From: Corynebacterium faecale | Lineage (GTDB): Bacteria; Actinomycetota; Actinomycetes; Mycobacteriales; Mycobacteriaceae | NCBI RefSeq assembly: GCF_030408735.1 | Contig: NZ_CP047207.1 | Span: forward strand, 1-10,899 | Length of the DNA: 10,899 nucleotides | Direction of reading: 5' to 3' | In this document: in pieces, positions 1 to 6,797 of the stretch | Numbering within the stretch: the first letter of the stretch is position 1 | Layout of the letters: the number at the start of each line of letters is the position of its first letter | Position numbers and translations under genes: made by a program | Notes under the pieces: generated by a model | What the model was told of the DNA's origin: nothing | Database searches by the model: none | What the model saw: only the letters and a program-made list of their open reading frames with translations

Positions 1-252
1 ATGAGTAGAAGAACGAAAAACCAAAAAAGATTTTTTATCGGATTTCTGGTGCTCACGCTCGGGACAAGCATCTTTTCGGCCCCTACGGCTCAAGCCATTC
101 AGTTTTCACAATTCTTCCCAACCATGACCTATTGTGAAAACCATATCCACGCGTTTGGTCTTCAATCCACGCATCATTGCGTTAAAGTTGGAATAGGCCC
201 AATCGCAGAGCTGAAAAAAAATGGAGGCGGTTTTAGAGGTGGAAGGTTCTAA
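1..252 (+). CDS. Small secreted two-cysteine peptide (candidate bacteriocin/toxin), copy 1
   Basis: Encodes 83 residues. The first 32 look like a Sec signal peptide: basic MSRRTKNQKR, hydrophobic core FFIGFLVLTLG, and an A-Q-A cleavage site before I33. The mature part would be about 51 residues with two cysteines (C45, C60) that could form a disulfide, several histidines, and a basic Gly/Arg-rich tail. Just after the signal peptide it shares the pattern [FW]xxxFx[ST]MxxCxxH (F35, F39, T41, M42, C45, H48) with the secreted peptide at 5850-6077, so the two are probably homologous. The sequence is AT-rich compared with the plasmid backbone. The downstream acidic gene overlaps its 3' end, which suggests translational coupling. 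The ATG is the first base of the window, so an earlier start or RBS cannot be assessed. I do not recognise a named family. Secretion is well supported; an antimicrobial or toxin role is inference. Confidence 0.65.
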   Translation: MSRRTKNQKRFFIGFLVLTLGTSIFSAPTAQAIQFSQFFPTMTYCENHIHAFGLQSTHHCVKVGIGPIAELKKNGGGFRGGRF

Positions 253-661
253 AGAAGAAAAAGCAGCATCTCTGACCATCTGCGCTGTTCCTCTGTGGGA
301 ATTAGGCGGAGATCATCAATTCTCCTCTGAAGAAGACATTTTAAACCTGATCGTCCGAATCAGGTTGTTCGAAGATGATATTTTTGCAGAATTTACAATC
401 GCAGAGTTAATTGAACTCAACTGGTATAAGAACCTTTCGTCTCTTATTCTGCAATATAAAAAATGGCGTGAGTCTGGAGTACTGGAATGGATTCCGGAGC
501 AGAGGGTGCATCAAGAGACTTCCCCGTTCTCTGACTACTTTTCTGAGACAAAAATTTCCGAGCTATACCTCACCGAAGAACCGGACCATAGTCATTGGGG
601 GCCAGTGAAGTACTGGGGAGAGCGAAGGACACCCCGAGAACCATGGGAACCAGATGAGTAA
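239..661 (+). CDS. Acidic cytosolic protein overlapping the secreted-peptide gene (possible immunity or regulatory protein)
   Basis: The frame is open from ATG 221. I prefer GTG 239 because GGAGG at 223-227 lies 11 bases upstream of it, whereas ATG 221 has no SD-like sequence. From GTG 239 the protein is 140 residues; from ATG 221 it is 146. Either start lies inside the end of the secreted-peptide gene, so the two are probably translationally coupled. There is no signal peptide or TM segment. The protein is rich in Glu/Asp and ends in a Trp/Pro-rich tail (WGPVKYWGERRTPREPWEPDE minus its last residue). The middle part (EEDILNLIVRIRL, then FTIAELIELNW, then a helix ending WRESGVLEWI) has the rhythm of a winged helix, but this is weak. 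Pairing with a basic secreted peptide makes an immunity protein plausible, and a regulator is the alternative. I do not recognise the family. Confidence 0.55.
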   Translation: MEGSKEEKAASLTICAVPLWELGGDHQFSSEEDILNLIVRIRLFEDDIFAEFTIAELIELNWYKNLSSLILQYKKWRESGVLEWIPEQRVHQETSPFSDYFSETKISELYLTEEPDHSHWGPVKYWGERRTPREPWEPDE

Positions 662-751
662 GCATGTTCCATGATGTTGAATAACTAACGCCTCTCCACC
701 GCTAACAGTTCCGAGACGGGGTTGAGGGGTCCCTACATAAATATGTCAGGG

Positions 752-767
752 TAGAAAGTATTTTCTA
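752..767. repeat. Short inverted repeat upstream of the 78-aa gene
   Basis: TAGAAA (752-757) and TTTCTA (762-767) form a perfect 6-bp dyad around GTAT, 45 bases before the start at 812. It could be an operator for the downstream gene. I could not identify a convincing -35/-10 pair around it, so the role is a guess. Confidence 0.25.
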
Positions 768-811
768 GTCATTTCCTATGTCCGTCCACCCCTGATAGAA
801 GACTGATACTC

Positions 812-1048
812 ATGAAGCCAATCAAGGATGTCCTCGCTGCTCATGGTGTGCCCATCGATGATCCTGACGATGCCACCTTAAGCGGTGGCGAGCATGCCCA
901 GGCGATCATTATCACCGCCTTGGTCGAGCAGTGGGATCGCCTTGATGGTGGCCAGCAACGGAGCATTGCGAACGCTTTGGCAGCGTCTACCGCGGTCACG
1001 GAAGAAGCCGAATCATGGGTGAGGGATCGCATCCGCCCTGCCGAATAA
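812..1048 (+). CDS. Small acidic plasmid protein, 78 aa, unknown function
   Basis: Predicted soluble protein of 78 residues rich in Asp, Glu and Ala. It starts MKPIKDVLAAHGVPIDDPDD and contains a helical stretch around residues 27-70 (AQAIIITALVEQWDRL, then QQRSIANALAASTAV). There is no signal peptide, TM segment or recognisable DNA-binding motif. The ATG is preceded only by a weak AGAAG-type SD (798-802). Base composition matches the plasmid backbone rather than the AT-rich peptide cassettes, and a strong terminator follows 14 bases after the stop, which supports a real, independently transcribed gene. Small accessory genes of this size occur on related corynebacterial plasmids, for example the copy-number effector per of pGA1. 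I cannot establish that identity from the sequence. Confidence 0.6.
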   Translation: MKPIKDVLAAHGVPIDDPDDATLSGGEHAQAIIITALVEQWDRLDGGQQRSIANALAASTAVTEEAESWVRDRIRPAE

Positions 1049-1062
1049 TCTCGGTTGTTTTT

Positions 1063-1097
1063 AACCCGCTCACCACTGTGGTGGTGAGCGGGTTTTT
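1063..1097 (+). terminator. Rho-independent terminator after the 78-aa gene
   Basis: A perfect 14-bp stem (1063-1076 paired with 1081-1094, core AACCCGCTCACCAC) closes on a TGTG loop and runs into a T-tract (1093-1097). A T-run on the other flank (GGTTGTTTTT) does not read as a matching A-tract, so it probably acts in the forward direction. It separates the 78-aa gene from the traA control region. Confidence 0.9.
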
Positions 1098-1171
1098 GCT
1101 GGCGCGGGTACTCGCTAGCGCTCTCACCCTTGCCCCGACACAGCCACGATCGCGGTAGTGACCGAAAGAGC

Positions 1172-1369
1172 ACTGTTCTGAAAAGAACAGTCCTCCTGAC
1201 CACCTGCGGTTCCCTCGCCTTGGCGAGGGAAGATCCGCTTCCAGGCCACCTACCGGTGGCCTGTTTCACGTTTCCCACCAGCTCCCACCTGCCTTGCAGT
1301 AAGATGAGAATCAAGAAAAAGAAAACCAAATGGGACATTTGCAATAGATTGCTTTCGCGCTATCGCGCG
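1172..1369. other. oriT: Candidate oriT: six consecutive inverted repeats upstream of traA
   Basis: The gap between the terminator and traA is non-coding and unusually rich in dyads. An 8-bp stem with a GAAA loop lies at 1172-1191. A 10-bp stem lies at 1210-1231 (TTCCCTCGCC), extended by GCGG/CCGC. A 9-bp stem CAGGCCACC lies at 1242-1263. CAAATG/CATTTG lies at 1327-1341, GCAAT/ATTGC at 1341-1352 and CGCGC/GCGCG at 1356-1369. On the minus strand the CGCGC hairpin is followed ten bases later by TCT then ATTGC. This resembles the R388 arrangement recognised by the MobF relaxase TrwC (hairpin, then TATTGTCT/ATAGC). The predicted nick is between 1346 and 1345 on the minus strand, which would make traA enter the recipient last. 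A location next to the relaxase gene is typical of oriT. The exact nic site is inference. Confidence 0.6.
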
Positions 1370-1386
1370 GGGGCCAGGCGGTGGAG

Positions 1387-1393
1387 AAGGAGG
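1387..1393 (+). promoter_or_regulatory. RBS that fixes the traA start
   Basis: AAGGAGG lies 8 bases before GTG 1402. This strong SD selects GTG 1402 over the in-frame upstream GTG at 1381, which has no SD. Starting at 1402 also gives the family-typical N-terminus V/M-LTIGKMHGQSVAYYE. Confidence 0.85.
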
Positions 1394-1401
1394 TGGGCGC
1401 G

Positions 1402-4400
1402 GTGCTGACGATTGGCAAGATGCATGGTCAGTCCGTGGCCTACTATGAGTCCACCGTGGACGAGGTTCCTGGCCCTGATGGTTATTATTCCGAGGCCGGA
1501 AACGCGCCTGCGCAAGCGTGGGTAAAAGGTGGCGATGCGGTTGAGTACGCTCGGCTGTTGGGCGTGGAGCAGGGCCAGACGATCAGTGGTGAACAGGTGA
1601 AAAACTGGTTCAATAACGTCACTTCCCCCAAGGGCGAGAAACTGGGGCGGGCCTTACGGGAAGATGGTGTTCCTGGTTTTGATCTGACGTTTTGCGCCCC
1701 GAAAAGTGTGTCGGTGTTGTGGGGGTTATCGGGACGTGATCAGGTGCGCCAGGCCGTGGATGAAGCCCACGGCGTGGCGGTGGCCACGGCGTTGGATTAT
1801 TTAGAAACCCATGCTGCCTACACTCGCCGGTGGGATGAAACAGACACCCTGATTGTGGATAAAACCCTGGGGTTATCGGGTGTGAAATATGAGCACCGGA
1901 CTTCTCGTGCGGGGGATCCTCATGTTCACTCACATGTTCTATTAGCTAATCGCCAACTCTGTGTGGATGGTAAGGCGCGCTCGATAGATGGGGTGAGCCT
2001 GTATCACGAGGCACGGGCTGCTGGGATGTTGTATCAGGCGGTGTTGCGGGAGGAATTAACCCGCCAATTGGGTGTGGAGTGGGGCGAGGTGACTAACGGC
2101 CAGGCCGATATTCTGGGGCTTCATGATCCGGCTGTGTTGACGGCTTTTTCTACCCGCAGTACCGAGATCGGTCAGTGGGAAGCGGAGAATACGTTGACCA
2201 CGAATTATCAGCTCCAGCGGGTAGCGCAGAAAACCACTCGTCAGGTTAAAGATGTTGATGCGACTCTTTCTGATTTGGAAACCCAGTGGAACCAGCATCA
2301 GGCAGCTGGGCTGGTCGCGCGGTTTGTCGCCGATCTAGGTACCACCCCAGAATCGGAAAACAGGAAGCCGTTGCCGACCCCGGAGGCGGTGTTAACCGAG
2401 GTCACCACGGAGCGGTCGACGTTTACCCGTGCTGATGTGGTGGAAAAATGTGCTGAGATGATCCCCGTGGGTGCCTTGAACGTCGATGAAATCGTAGAGT
2501 TTGCCGAGGCTACCGCCACCGCAGCACTGGAATCAGTGGCCTTAAGTGTCACCCCGGATCGTGCCCGCGAGGTCGATAACACCCAGCGGGAAGGTTCCCA
2601 GCGGTTTACCACTGATGTGGTGATCGAGGAGGTCAATAAGGGCATTGACCTGGCTGTGACCCGCACCAATAATGCGGTATCTGCTGCATCTATTGTCCCT
2701 GTGGAGGGGAAACTCTCGCCTGCCCAGGCTGAGGCCATGACCGCTGTGGTGACCTCTAATTTCTTAGCGTCTGTCGTGGTCGCACCTGCCGGTGCGGGTA
2801 AAACCTCGTCGTTGAAGGCGGCACGCGAGGTGTGGGAACACGCCGGTAAAACCGTGATCGGCTTGGCGCCGACGGGTAAAGCTGCGGATGTGATGGTCGG
2901 GGAACACGTCGCCCATGAATCCTCCACGATTGCCCGAGCACTGTATGGCACAGAGGATCTCACCCCGGCCCAGGTGGCCGCGACATTGGGGTGGAACCGC
3001 GACACTGTGGTGGTCGTGGATGAGGCCGGGATGGTGGCCACCCCAGATGTGGTGCGCCTGTTGGAGATCACCCGTGCGGCCCAGGCCAAGATTGTGCTGG
3101 TCGGTGACCCACAGCAGTATTCGGCAGTGAAGGCCAGGTCAGGGATGCTGGCGACTTTGGCGTATGAACTGCCCGATGCGGTGGAGTTGACGGAGGTTTT
3201 CCGTCAGCGTGACATGGCTGAGCGCGAGGCCAGCACCCAGTTACGTAGTGGGGATAGGGATTCGATTAAGCGTGCGGCCCACTGGTACATGCTTCAGGGT
3301 CGTCTTGATGCCGGTTCCACCACCGCGATGCTTGATGATGCGCTCGCTGGTTGGAAGAACGATACTGAAGCCGGCAAGGACTCTTTGCTGGTTGCTGCCA
3401 CTGGTGAGCAGGTCAAGGCGTTGAATGCTGGTACCCAGAAGATTCGCGCTGATCGCGGGGAACTTAATCTGTCGGAGGCCCGTGAATTATCGACTGGTCA
3501 GTGGTTGCATGCAGGTGATGTGTTGTTGACCAGGAAAAATGATTATGACCTGCTCACTAGCGTGGGTGATGTGGTTCGTAATGGTCAACGCTGGCGGGTC
3601 GATGCCTTGCATGGTGATGGTTCGATTAGTGCCACCCGTCTTGATGACACCCAGGCCACAGCCCTGATCCCAGCCTCCTATTTAAAGGAGTCTGGTCAGT
3701 TGGGTTATGCCTCTACCGGGCATTCCGCCCAGGGCGCCACGGTGGATGTGGCCCGCGTGGTGGCCGGTGCTGGTCAGGTTGACCGGGCCAGTGTCTATGT
3801 TCCACTCACCCGTGGTCGGGAGGGTAACTACCTGTATCTCACTGAATCCATGCCGGGTGATACCGATACCGGTCATGGTGGGGTCACACCGACTCAGCGT
3901 CGTAAGGGGGCGGAATATGCCCGTGATCTGCTGGTCGCGGCAGCTGCTCGTGATGGTGCTGATCAGACCCCGCACCAGGTGTGGGGCACAGCGCGCGCTG
4001 ATTGGGCGTTGACTCGTCTTGCCGCAAGTGGTGAGTTTATTAACGAGTCGCCGTTTAGTGGCACCCGGATGGGTGAAGTCATGGAGAATCGTGAGCAGCG
4101 TCGTGCAGAGCGGTTTAGTGAGTTCTTTCGGTTGACGCAGACCCCACCGAAGCAGAAACGGAAACTAGCACCACAACCCACACCACCAGCGTCAGATAAG
4201 GGTGTGGCCACCGGATTACTCGACATGTTGGGCATGTCAGCCACTGCTCAGCGCGAGGGAGAGACGTCTTCACCTGACCCGGTGAAGGAAGCAGAGAAGG
4301 TAGTGGCTGTGTTGGAGGAGCAACGCCGCGTGCTGGCCCAGCAGCGTCAGGTAATTGCCCAGCAGGTGGGGCAGGTGCAGGGGCAGGAACGCCAGATCAT

Positions 4401-4815
4401 CCAGCAGGTAGAGCAGGTGACACACCAGATCACCCAGGCGCAGCAGGCCCGCGATAACCGCGGGTGGTTGGCCAAGATGATCAAACCGAATGAGGGGGTG
4501 GCGCAGATTGAGCAGTGGAGTAAGCAGCAGGCTGGTTTAGAGCGCGATCGTGCCCAGATCACCGAGCAGCGCCAGAGCATTGAACGCGATCTTGCCCAGG
4601 TTGATCAGCAGTACCGTGATGTTCATGCGCAGTACCAACGTGCGCAGCTTTATCGTGATGGGGTCAAAGTTGAGCAGCTGTTGGGAAGAGTGTCTAAGCA
4701 TGATCTGAATGATGTGCTGGGTCGTCCTCAGTCACAGCGAAGCCAGGGAATTAGTGCGGCTCAGCAGTTCGGCATGAACCGTGGCCCCCACAAGGATCAC
4801 GGTGTGGAACGTTAA
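1402..4815 (+). CDS. traA: MobF-family conjugative relaxase/helicase TraA
   Basis: 1137-residue TrwC/TraI-like protein that nicks plasmid DNA at oriT and unwinds it for conjugative transfer. The N-terminal relaxase domain has paired tyrosines Y14-Y15 and Y28-Y29 and the metal-binding three-histidine motif H174-V-H176-S-H178. The middle of the protein is an SF1 RecD-like helicase: Walker A APAGAGKTS (residues 461-469), motif II VVVDEAGM (DE at 540-541), motif III VGDPQQ (567-572), and near the end of the helicase STGHSAQGAT and YVPLTRGRE (motifs V and VI). The C-terminal roughly 170 residues are a Gln-rich coiled coil (EEQRRVLAQQRQVIAQQ and following), probably for protein contacts. No TraD-like coupling protein or secretion channel is encoded in the window, so the plasmid is probably mobilisable with help from elsewhere. 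The frame is intact and full length. Confidence 0.93.
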   Translation: MLTIGKMHGQSVAYYESTVDEVPGPDGYYSEAGNAPAQAWVKGGDAVEYARLLGVEQGQTISGEQVKNWFNNVTSPKGEKLGRALREDGVPGFDLTFCAPKSVSVLWGLSGRDQVRQAVDEAHGVAVATALDYLETHAAYTRRWDETDTLIVDKTLGLSGVKYEHRTSRAGDPHVHSHVLLANRQLCVDGKARSIDGVSLYHEARAAGMLYQAVLREELTRQLGVEWGEVTNGQADILGLHDPAVLTAFSTRSTEIGQWEAENTLTTNYQLQRVAQKTTRQVKDVDATLSDLETQWNQHQAAGLVARFVADLGTTPESENRKPLPTPEAVLTEVTTERSTFTRADVVEKCAEMIPVGALNVDEIVEFAEATATAALESVALSVTPDRAREVDNTQREGSQRFTTDVVIEEVNKGIDLAVTRTNNAVSAASIVPVEGKLSPAQAEAMTAVVTSNFLASVVVAPAGAGKTSSLKAAREVWEHAGKTVIGLAPTGKAADVMVGEHVAHESSTIARALYGTEDLTPAQVAATLGWNRDTVVVVDEAGMVATPDVVRLLEITRAAQAKIVLVGDPQQYSAVKARSGMLATLAYELPDAVELTEVFRQRDMAEREASTQLRSGDRDSIKRAAHWYMLQGRLDAGSTTAMLDDALAGWKNDTEAGKDSLLVAATGEQVKALNAGTQKIRADRGELNLSEARELSTGQWLHAGDVLLTRKNDYDLLTSVGDVVRNGQRWRVDALHGDGSISATRLDDTQATALIPASYLKESGQLGYASTGHSAQGATVDVARVVAGAGQVDRASVYVPLTRGREGNYLYLTESMPGDTDTGHGGVTPTQRRKGAEYARDLLVAAAARDGADQTPHQVWGTARADWALTRLAASGEFINESPFSGTRMGEVMENREQRRAERFSEFFRLTQTPPKQKRKLAPQPTPPASDKGVATGLLDMLGMSATAQREGETSSPDPVKEAEKVVAVLEEQRRVLAQQRQVIAQQVGQVQGQERQIIQQVEQVTHQITQAQQARDNRGWLAKMIKPNEGVAQIEQWSKQQAGLERDRAQITEQRQSIERDLAQVDQQYRDVHAQYQRAQLYRDGVKVEQLLGRVSKHDLNDVLGRPQSQRSQGISAAQQFGMNRGPHKDHGVER

Positions 4816-4899
4816 GAGTAAGTGCAGCAAAACACCCCTTTAGCCTTTTCCTTTCATGCCTGTGATCGATCTTTCAGCAGGTGAAAGGGCGTAATAATT
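4816..4899. other. Post-traA spacer with an imperfect hairpin (4850-4888)
   Basis: CCTTTCA (4850-4856) and CCTG (4859-4862) pair with CAGG (4878-4881) and TGAAAGG (4882-4888), with a two-base bulge. This may help to end the traA transcript, but there is no clear T-tract after it, so I do not call a standard terminator. Nothing else coding is visible between traA and the membrane-protein gene. Confidence 0.35.
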
Positions 4900-4936
4900 T
4901 ATTTACAGTTTTACAGCACCTGTAAAACTGTAAATA
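4900..4936. repeat. Palindrome A: four 8-bp TTTACAG/CTGTAAA units
   Basis: Perfect 17-bp inverted repeat (4900-4916 paired with 4920-4936) around the spacer CAC. Each arm consists of two 8-bp-phased units, ATTTACAG then TTTTACAG. The same unit occurs at 6143-6174, 7085-7127 and 7591-7639. Palindrome D also has the same TTTTACAGCACC-type centre. It is probably bound by the RHH proteins encoded at 6794 and 7321, as operator or partition site. It sits between traA and the second peptide cassette. Confidence 0.85.
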
Positions 4937-5032
4937 GTGCTTCTATATGTCAGGTGAAATCATGCTGATTCACGTATTCGTTGGGCGGGGGATGCCATGA
5001 ATCGTTGAAGTCGGCATAGACAATATAGTGCA

Positions 5033-5061
5033 TTGAAGCTATCTGGAGCAGTGGGCATAAA
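5033..5061 (+). promoter_or_regulatory. Candidate promoter of the second peptide cassette
   Basis: TTGAAG (5033-5038) and CATAAA (5056-5061) are separated by 17 bases, which fits a vegetative promoter. It would start transcription near 5068, some 55 bases before the membrane-protein gene. An alternative TTGAAG/TATAGT pair just upstream has a 13-base spacer and was discounted. Confidence 0.45.
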
Positions 5062-5121
5062 ATCTATGTAGACACCAGGGCGTGAGAACCAGCTTCGAAC
5101 TTGTATAGAAAGAGGGCATTT

Positions 5122-5751
5122 TTGTCCGCAGTATTATTTACTATCGCACCTTATGCACTTATAGATTCAGTAAATCTACTTTTAATTGGAGTGGTACTTT
5201 TATCTAGATTATTTTCCGACCTGAGAAACAAAATATCTTGGATATCGATATCAATCCTATTTGGAGACTTTGTTGGAATTGTACTGGCTGGACTGATTGC
5301 CTTTACTGTGGTGAATCGTACTGGTCTAAATGCGCAGGAAATTCTGGAATCCCCCATTTTCGGTGGTGCACTTATTGCGGTGGGGTTATTGGGTCTTATT
5401 GCTGCAAGGAGCAGCCATTTAGTGTCGAGCGTATATAAATCGATTCGCTTTGTGGGAAAACGCAAATTAAACGCCATTCTTTTTGCAGTTTTTACTGGTC
5501 TGGTCCAATCTCTTACTTCTATTCCTTTTTGGGGCGGAATTCTAGAGATGAACGGATTTAATCTCGCTAATGTCAACTCTTTAGCAGTGCTGGTGGTTTA
5601 TAGTTTGATGGCAACTTTTGCTGTTGCTCTAGTCGTTTTCTATTCCTTGGTTGTGAAATCGGAAAAGACAGTTAATACAGCAAAGATCATTTCATGGGGA
5701 ACCCTACTTTCTTCAGTGGCTCTAATAGGGCTGGGAATTTTAAAATTATAA
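5122..5751 (+). CDS. Six-TM membrane protein, GAP/LysE-like
   Basis: Predicted integral membrane protein of 209 residues. I start it at TTG 5122 because AAGAGGG (5110-5116) lies 5 bases upstream. The more distal TTG 5101 has no SD and would add a charged MYRKRAF segment. Six hydrophobic segments are visible: LFTIAPYALIDSVNLLLIGV, ISILFGDFVGIVLAGLIAFT, GGALIAVGLLGLIAA, LNAILFAVFTGLVQSLTSI, LAVLVVYSLMATFAVALVVF and WGTLLSSVALIGLGIL. The first segment, with D-S-V-N in a hydrophobic context, and the three-plus-three layout recall GAP/LysE-type small exporters, but no diagnostic motif is conclusive. It lies 98 bases upstream of a secreted peptide gene and shares its AT-rich composition. An immunity or export role for that peptide is therefore the main hypothesis. 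Confidence 0.7.
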   Translation: MSAVLFTIAPYALIDSVNLLLIGVVLLSRLFSDLRNKISWISISILFGDFVGIVLAGLIAFTVVNRTGLNAQEILESPIFGGALIAVGLLGLIAARSSHLVSSVYKSIRFVGKRKLNAILFAVFTGLVQSLTSIPFWGGILEMNGFNLANVNSLAVLVVYSLMATFAVALVVFYSLVVKSEKTVNTAKIISWGTLLSSVALIGLGILKL

Positions 5752-5836
5752 ATTCTTATTTCATGTAGTGAATATATTTACCCGCAAAAGCGCCATAGAG
5801 CTTATGATTTTCTTATTCTGTTCATGGCATTTACTT

Positions 5837-5842
5837 AAGGAG
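5837..5842 (+). promoter_or_regulatory. RBS selecting a TTG start
   Basis: AAGGAG lies 7 bases before TTG 5850. No ATG or GTG in this frame would preserve the whole signal peptide, so the TTG start is well supported. Confidence 0.75.
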
Positions 5843-5849
5843 AGGTATT

Positions 5850-6077
5850 TTGAAGCTTGCAAAGCGGGTAGGCGCAACTTCTGCAGCACTAATGTTGTCT
5901 TTTGCCGTACTATTCCCGGCAACTGCCTCGGCTGCAGCGAGTTGGAATGGCCCTTTCAATTCTATGTTTACATGTTTATTACACATGAAGATCCCCCGTT
6001 TGGATGCGGGGGCAAACTTCCCCAATATTCGTGGTTGTGAAATGCATGATGATGGAAAGTATTGGTACCTGCTTTAA
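5850..6077 (+). CDS. Small secreted two-cysteine peptide (candidate bacteriocin/toxin), copy 2
   Basis: 75 residues from a TTG start. The signal peptide is clear: basic MKLAKR, a hydrophobic core around TSAALMLSFAVLF, and cleavage at A-S-A before A29 or two residues later. The mature peptide of about 45 residues has two cysteines (C42, C63) and an aromatic C-terminus (KYWYLL). W32, F36, S38, M39, C42 and H45 align with the secreted peptide at 1-252 in the pattern [FW]xxxFx[ST]MxxCxxH. The spacing between the cysteines differs (20 residues here, 14 there). It is the last gene of a two-gene unit with the six-TM protein and is followed by a terminator. This arrangement (membrane protein plus secreted peptide) is typical of small bacteriocin loci. 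Bacteriocin-linked plasmids such as pKW4 are known in Corynebacterium jeikeium, but I cannot claim identity with any described peptide. Confidence 0.7.
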   Translation: MKLAKRVGATSAALMLSFAVLFPATASAAASWNGPFNSMFTCLLHMKIPRLDAGANFPNIRGCEMHDDGKYWYLL

Positions 6078-6092
6078 GTAGGGCGAGAATTT

Positions 6093-6126
6093 GGGGTAAG
6101 GCACTTCGGGCTTTCTGCCCCTTTTT
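6093..6126 (+). terminator. Rho-independent terminator of the second peptide cassette
   Basis: GGGG (6093-6096) pairs with CCCC (6118-6121), and the inner AAGGC (6098-6102) pairs with GCTTT (6110-6114) using one G-T pair, around ACTTCGG. TTTTT (6122-6126) follows. It ends the membrane-protein/peptide transcript 16 bases after the peptide stop and insulates parA. Confidence 0.8.
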
Positions 6127-6142
6127 CTAAATTTAAATCTGA

Positions 6143-6174
6143 CTGCAAACCTGTAAACCCGTAAACCTGTTAGG
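6143..6174. repeat. Site B: four tandem 8-bp repeats before parA (operator/parS candidate)
   Basis: Four head-to-tail octamers: CTGCAAAC, CTGTAAAC, CCGTAAAC and CTGTTAGG. Contiguous short direct repeats are the classic target of RHH partition proteins; the heptads bound by the pSM19035 omega protein are a known analogue. The array overlaps the presumed parA promoter (TAGGCT, 6171-6176, as -10), so the RHH protein encoded downstream probably represses its own operon here. The last unit is degenerate. Confidence 0.8.
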
Positions 6175-6176
6175 CT
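6171..6176 (+). promoter_or_regulatory. Candidate -10 element of the parA promoter
   Basis: TAGGCT fits the actinobacterial TANNNT -10 pattern and lies 33 bases before the parA start codon. No good -35 is visible; that region is occupied by the octamer repeats. AGGGGAA at 6200-6206 serves as the RBS. Confidence 0.45.
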
Positions 6177-6209
6177 GAGTGTGCACCCACTACAACCGCA
6201 GGGGAAACC

Positions 6210-6797
6210 ATGATTATTAGTGCCGTCAACGCCAAAGGTGGGGTGGGTAAAACCACCACCACCATTTTCGTGGCCACCGAGTTAGCACGTCGCGGACATC
6301 AGGTGCGCGTGATTGATCTTGACCGCCAGGGCAGTGCCCTGGACTGGGCAGAACGAGCAGAAGAACACGGCGACCCACTTCCCTTCGATGTCGAGGTGTC
6401 CATCCCCCGCCAGCTACCCAGGATCGCCGCCCGACTAACAGACGAGGAAATTATCGTCATCGATGCCCCGCCCGGTGATGAAACAGCAATTGAGGCAGCC
6501 ATTGAAGTCAGTGACTTCGTAATCCTACCAACGCGTGCTACTGCGGCTGATCTGACACGAGTGTGGGAAATCCGCGACGCGCTCGATGACACCCCACATG
6601 CTGTCTTGTTGACCTTTGTCCGCCGTGGCACCAGCGCCCCGGAAGTTACCCGCGAGATCCTCGATGCCGAGCAACTACCGCGTTTCTCTACCGAGATCCC
6701 TTTGCGGGAGGATATGCACGCCGCTTATGGCTATGCCCCGATAGAGATGCACGGCTATGACGCCGTGACCACTGAGATGATGGAGCAGATGCAATGA
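6210..6797 (+). CDS. parA: ParA-family partition ATPase (small, type Ib)
   Basis: 195-residue Walker-type ATPase that moves plasmid copies apart by ATP-dependent binding to the nucoid or assembly. The deviant Walker A motif KGGVGKTTT starts at K9, with signature lysine K9 and catalytic K14. The A' motif [11 protein letters not shown] lies at residues 36-46, and Walker [10 protein letters not shown] has its aspartate at D85. There is no N-terminal helix-turn-helix domain, which places it with the short ParF-like (type Ib) proteins that leave autoregulation to a small partner. RBS AGGGGAA precedes the ATG. The stop overlaps the start of the next gene by 4 bp (ATGA), so the two are translationally coupled. 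The operon is preceded by the octamer array that is probably its operator and centromere. Confidence 0.92.
   Translation: MIISAVNAKGGVGKTTTTIFVATELARRGHQVRVIDLDRQGSALDWAERAEEHGDPLPFDVEVSIPRQLPRIAARLTDEEIIVIDAPPGDETAIEAAIEVSDFVILPTRATAADLTRVWEIRDALDDTPHAVLLTFVRRGTSAPEVTREILDAEQLPRFSTEIPLREDMHAAYGYAPIEMHGYDAVTTEMMEQMQ

Noticed and set aside
841..1344. 167-aa minus-strand frame
   Set aside because: It runs antisense through the 78-aa gene, the terminator stem and the oriT-like hairpins; no SD and a low-complexity translation.
1130..1408. 92-aa plus-strand frame before traA
   Set aside because: It covers the inverted repeats of the candidate oriT; the peptide is Arg/Lys-rich with no domain, and it overlaps the traA RBS.
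2298..3089. 263-aa minus-strand frame inside traA
   Set aside because: Antisense to the conserved helicase part of traA; Ser/Thr/Ala-rich translation typical of a shadow of GC-rich codons.
5101..5121. Upstream TTG start for the six-TM protein
   Set aside because: No SD before TTG 5101; AAGAGGG fits TTG 5122, and the longer form only adds a charged stub.
5768..6040. 90-aa frame overlapping the second secreted peptide
   Set aside because: The alternative frame at 5850 has an SD, a clean signal peptide and a terminator after it; this one has none of these.
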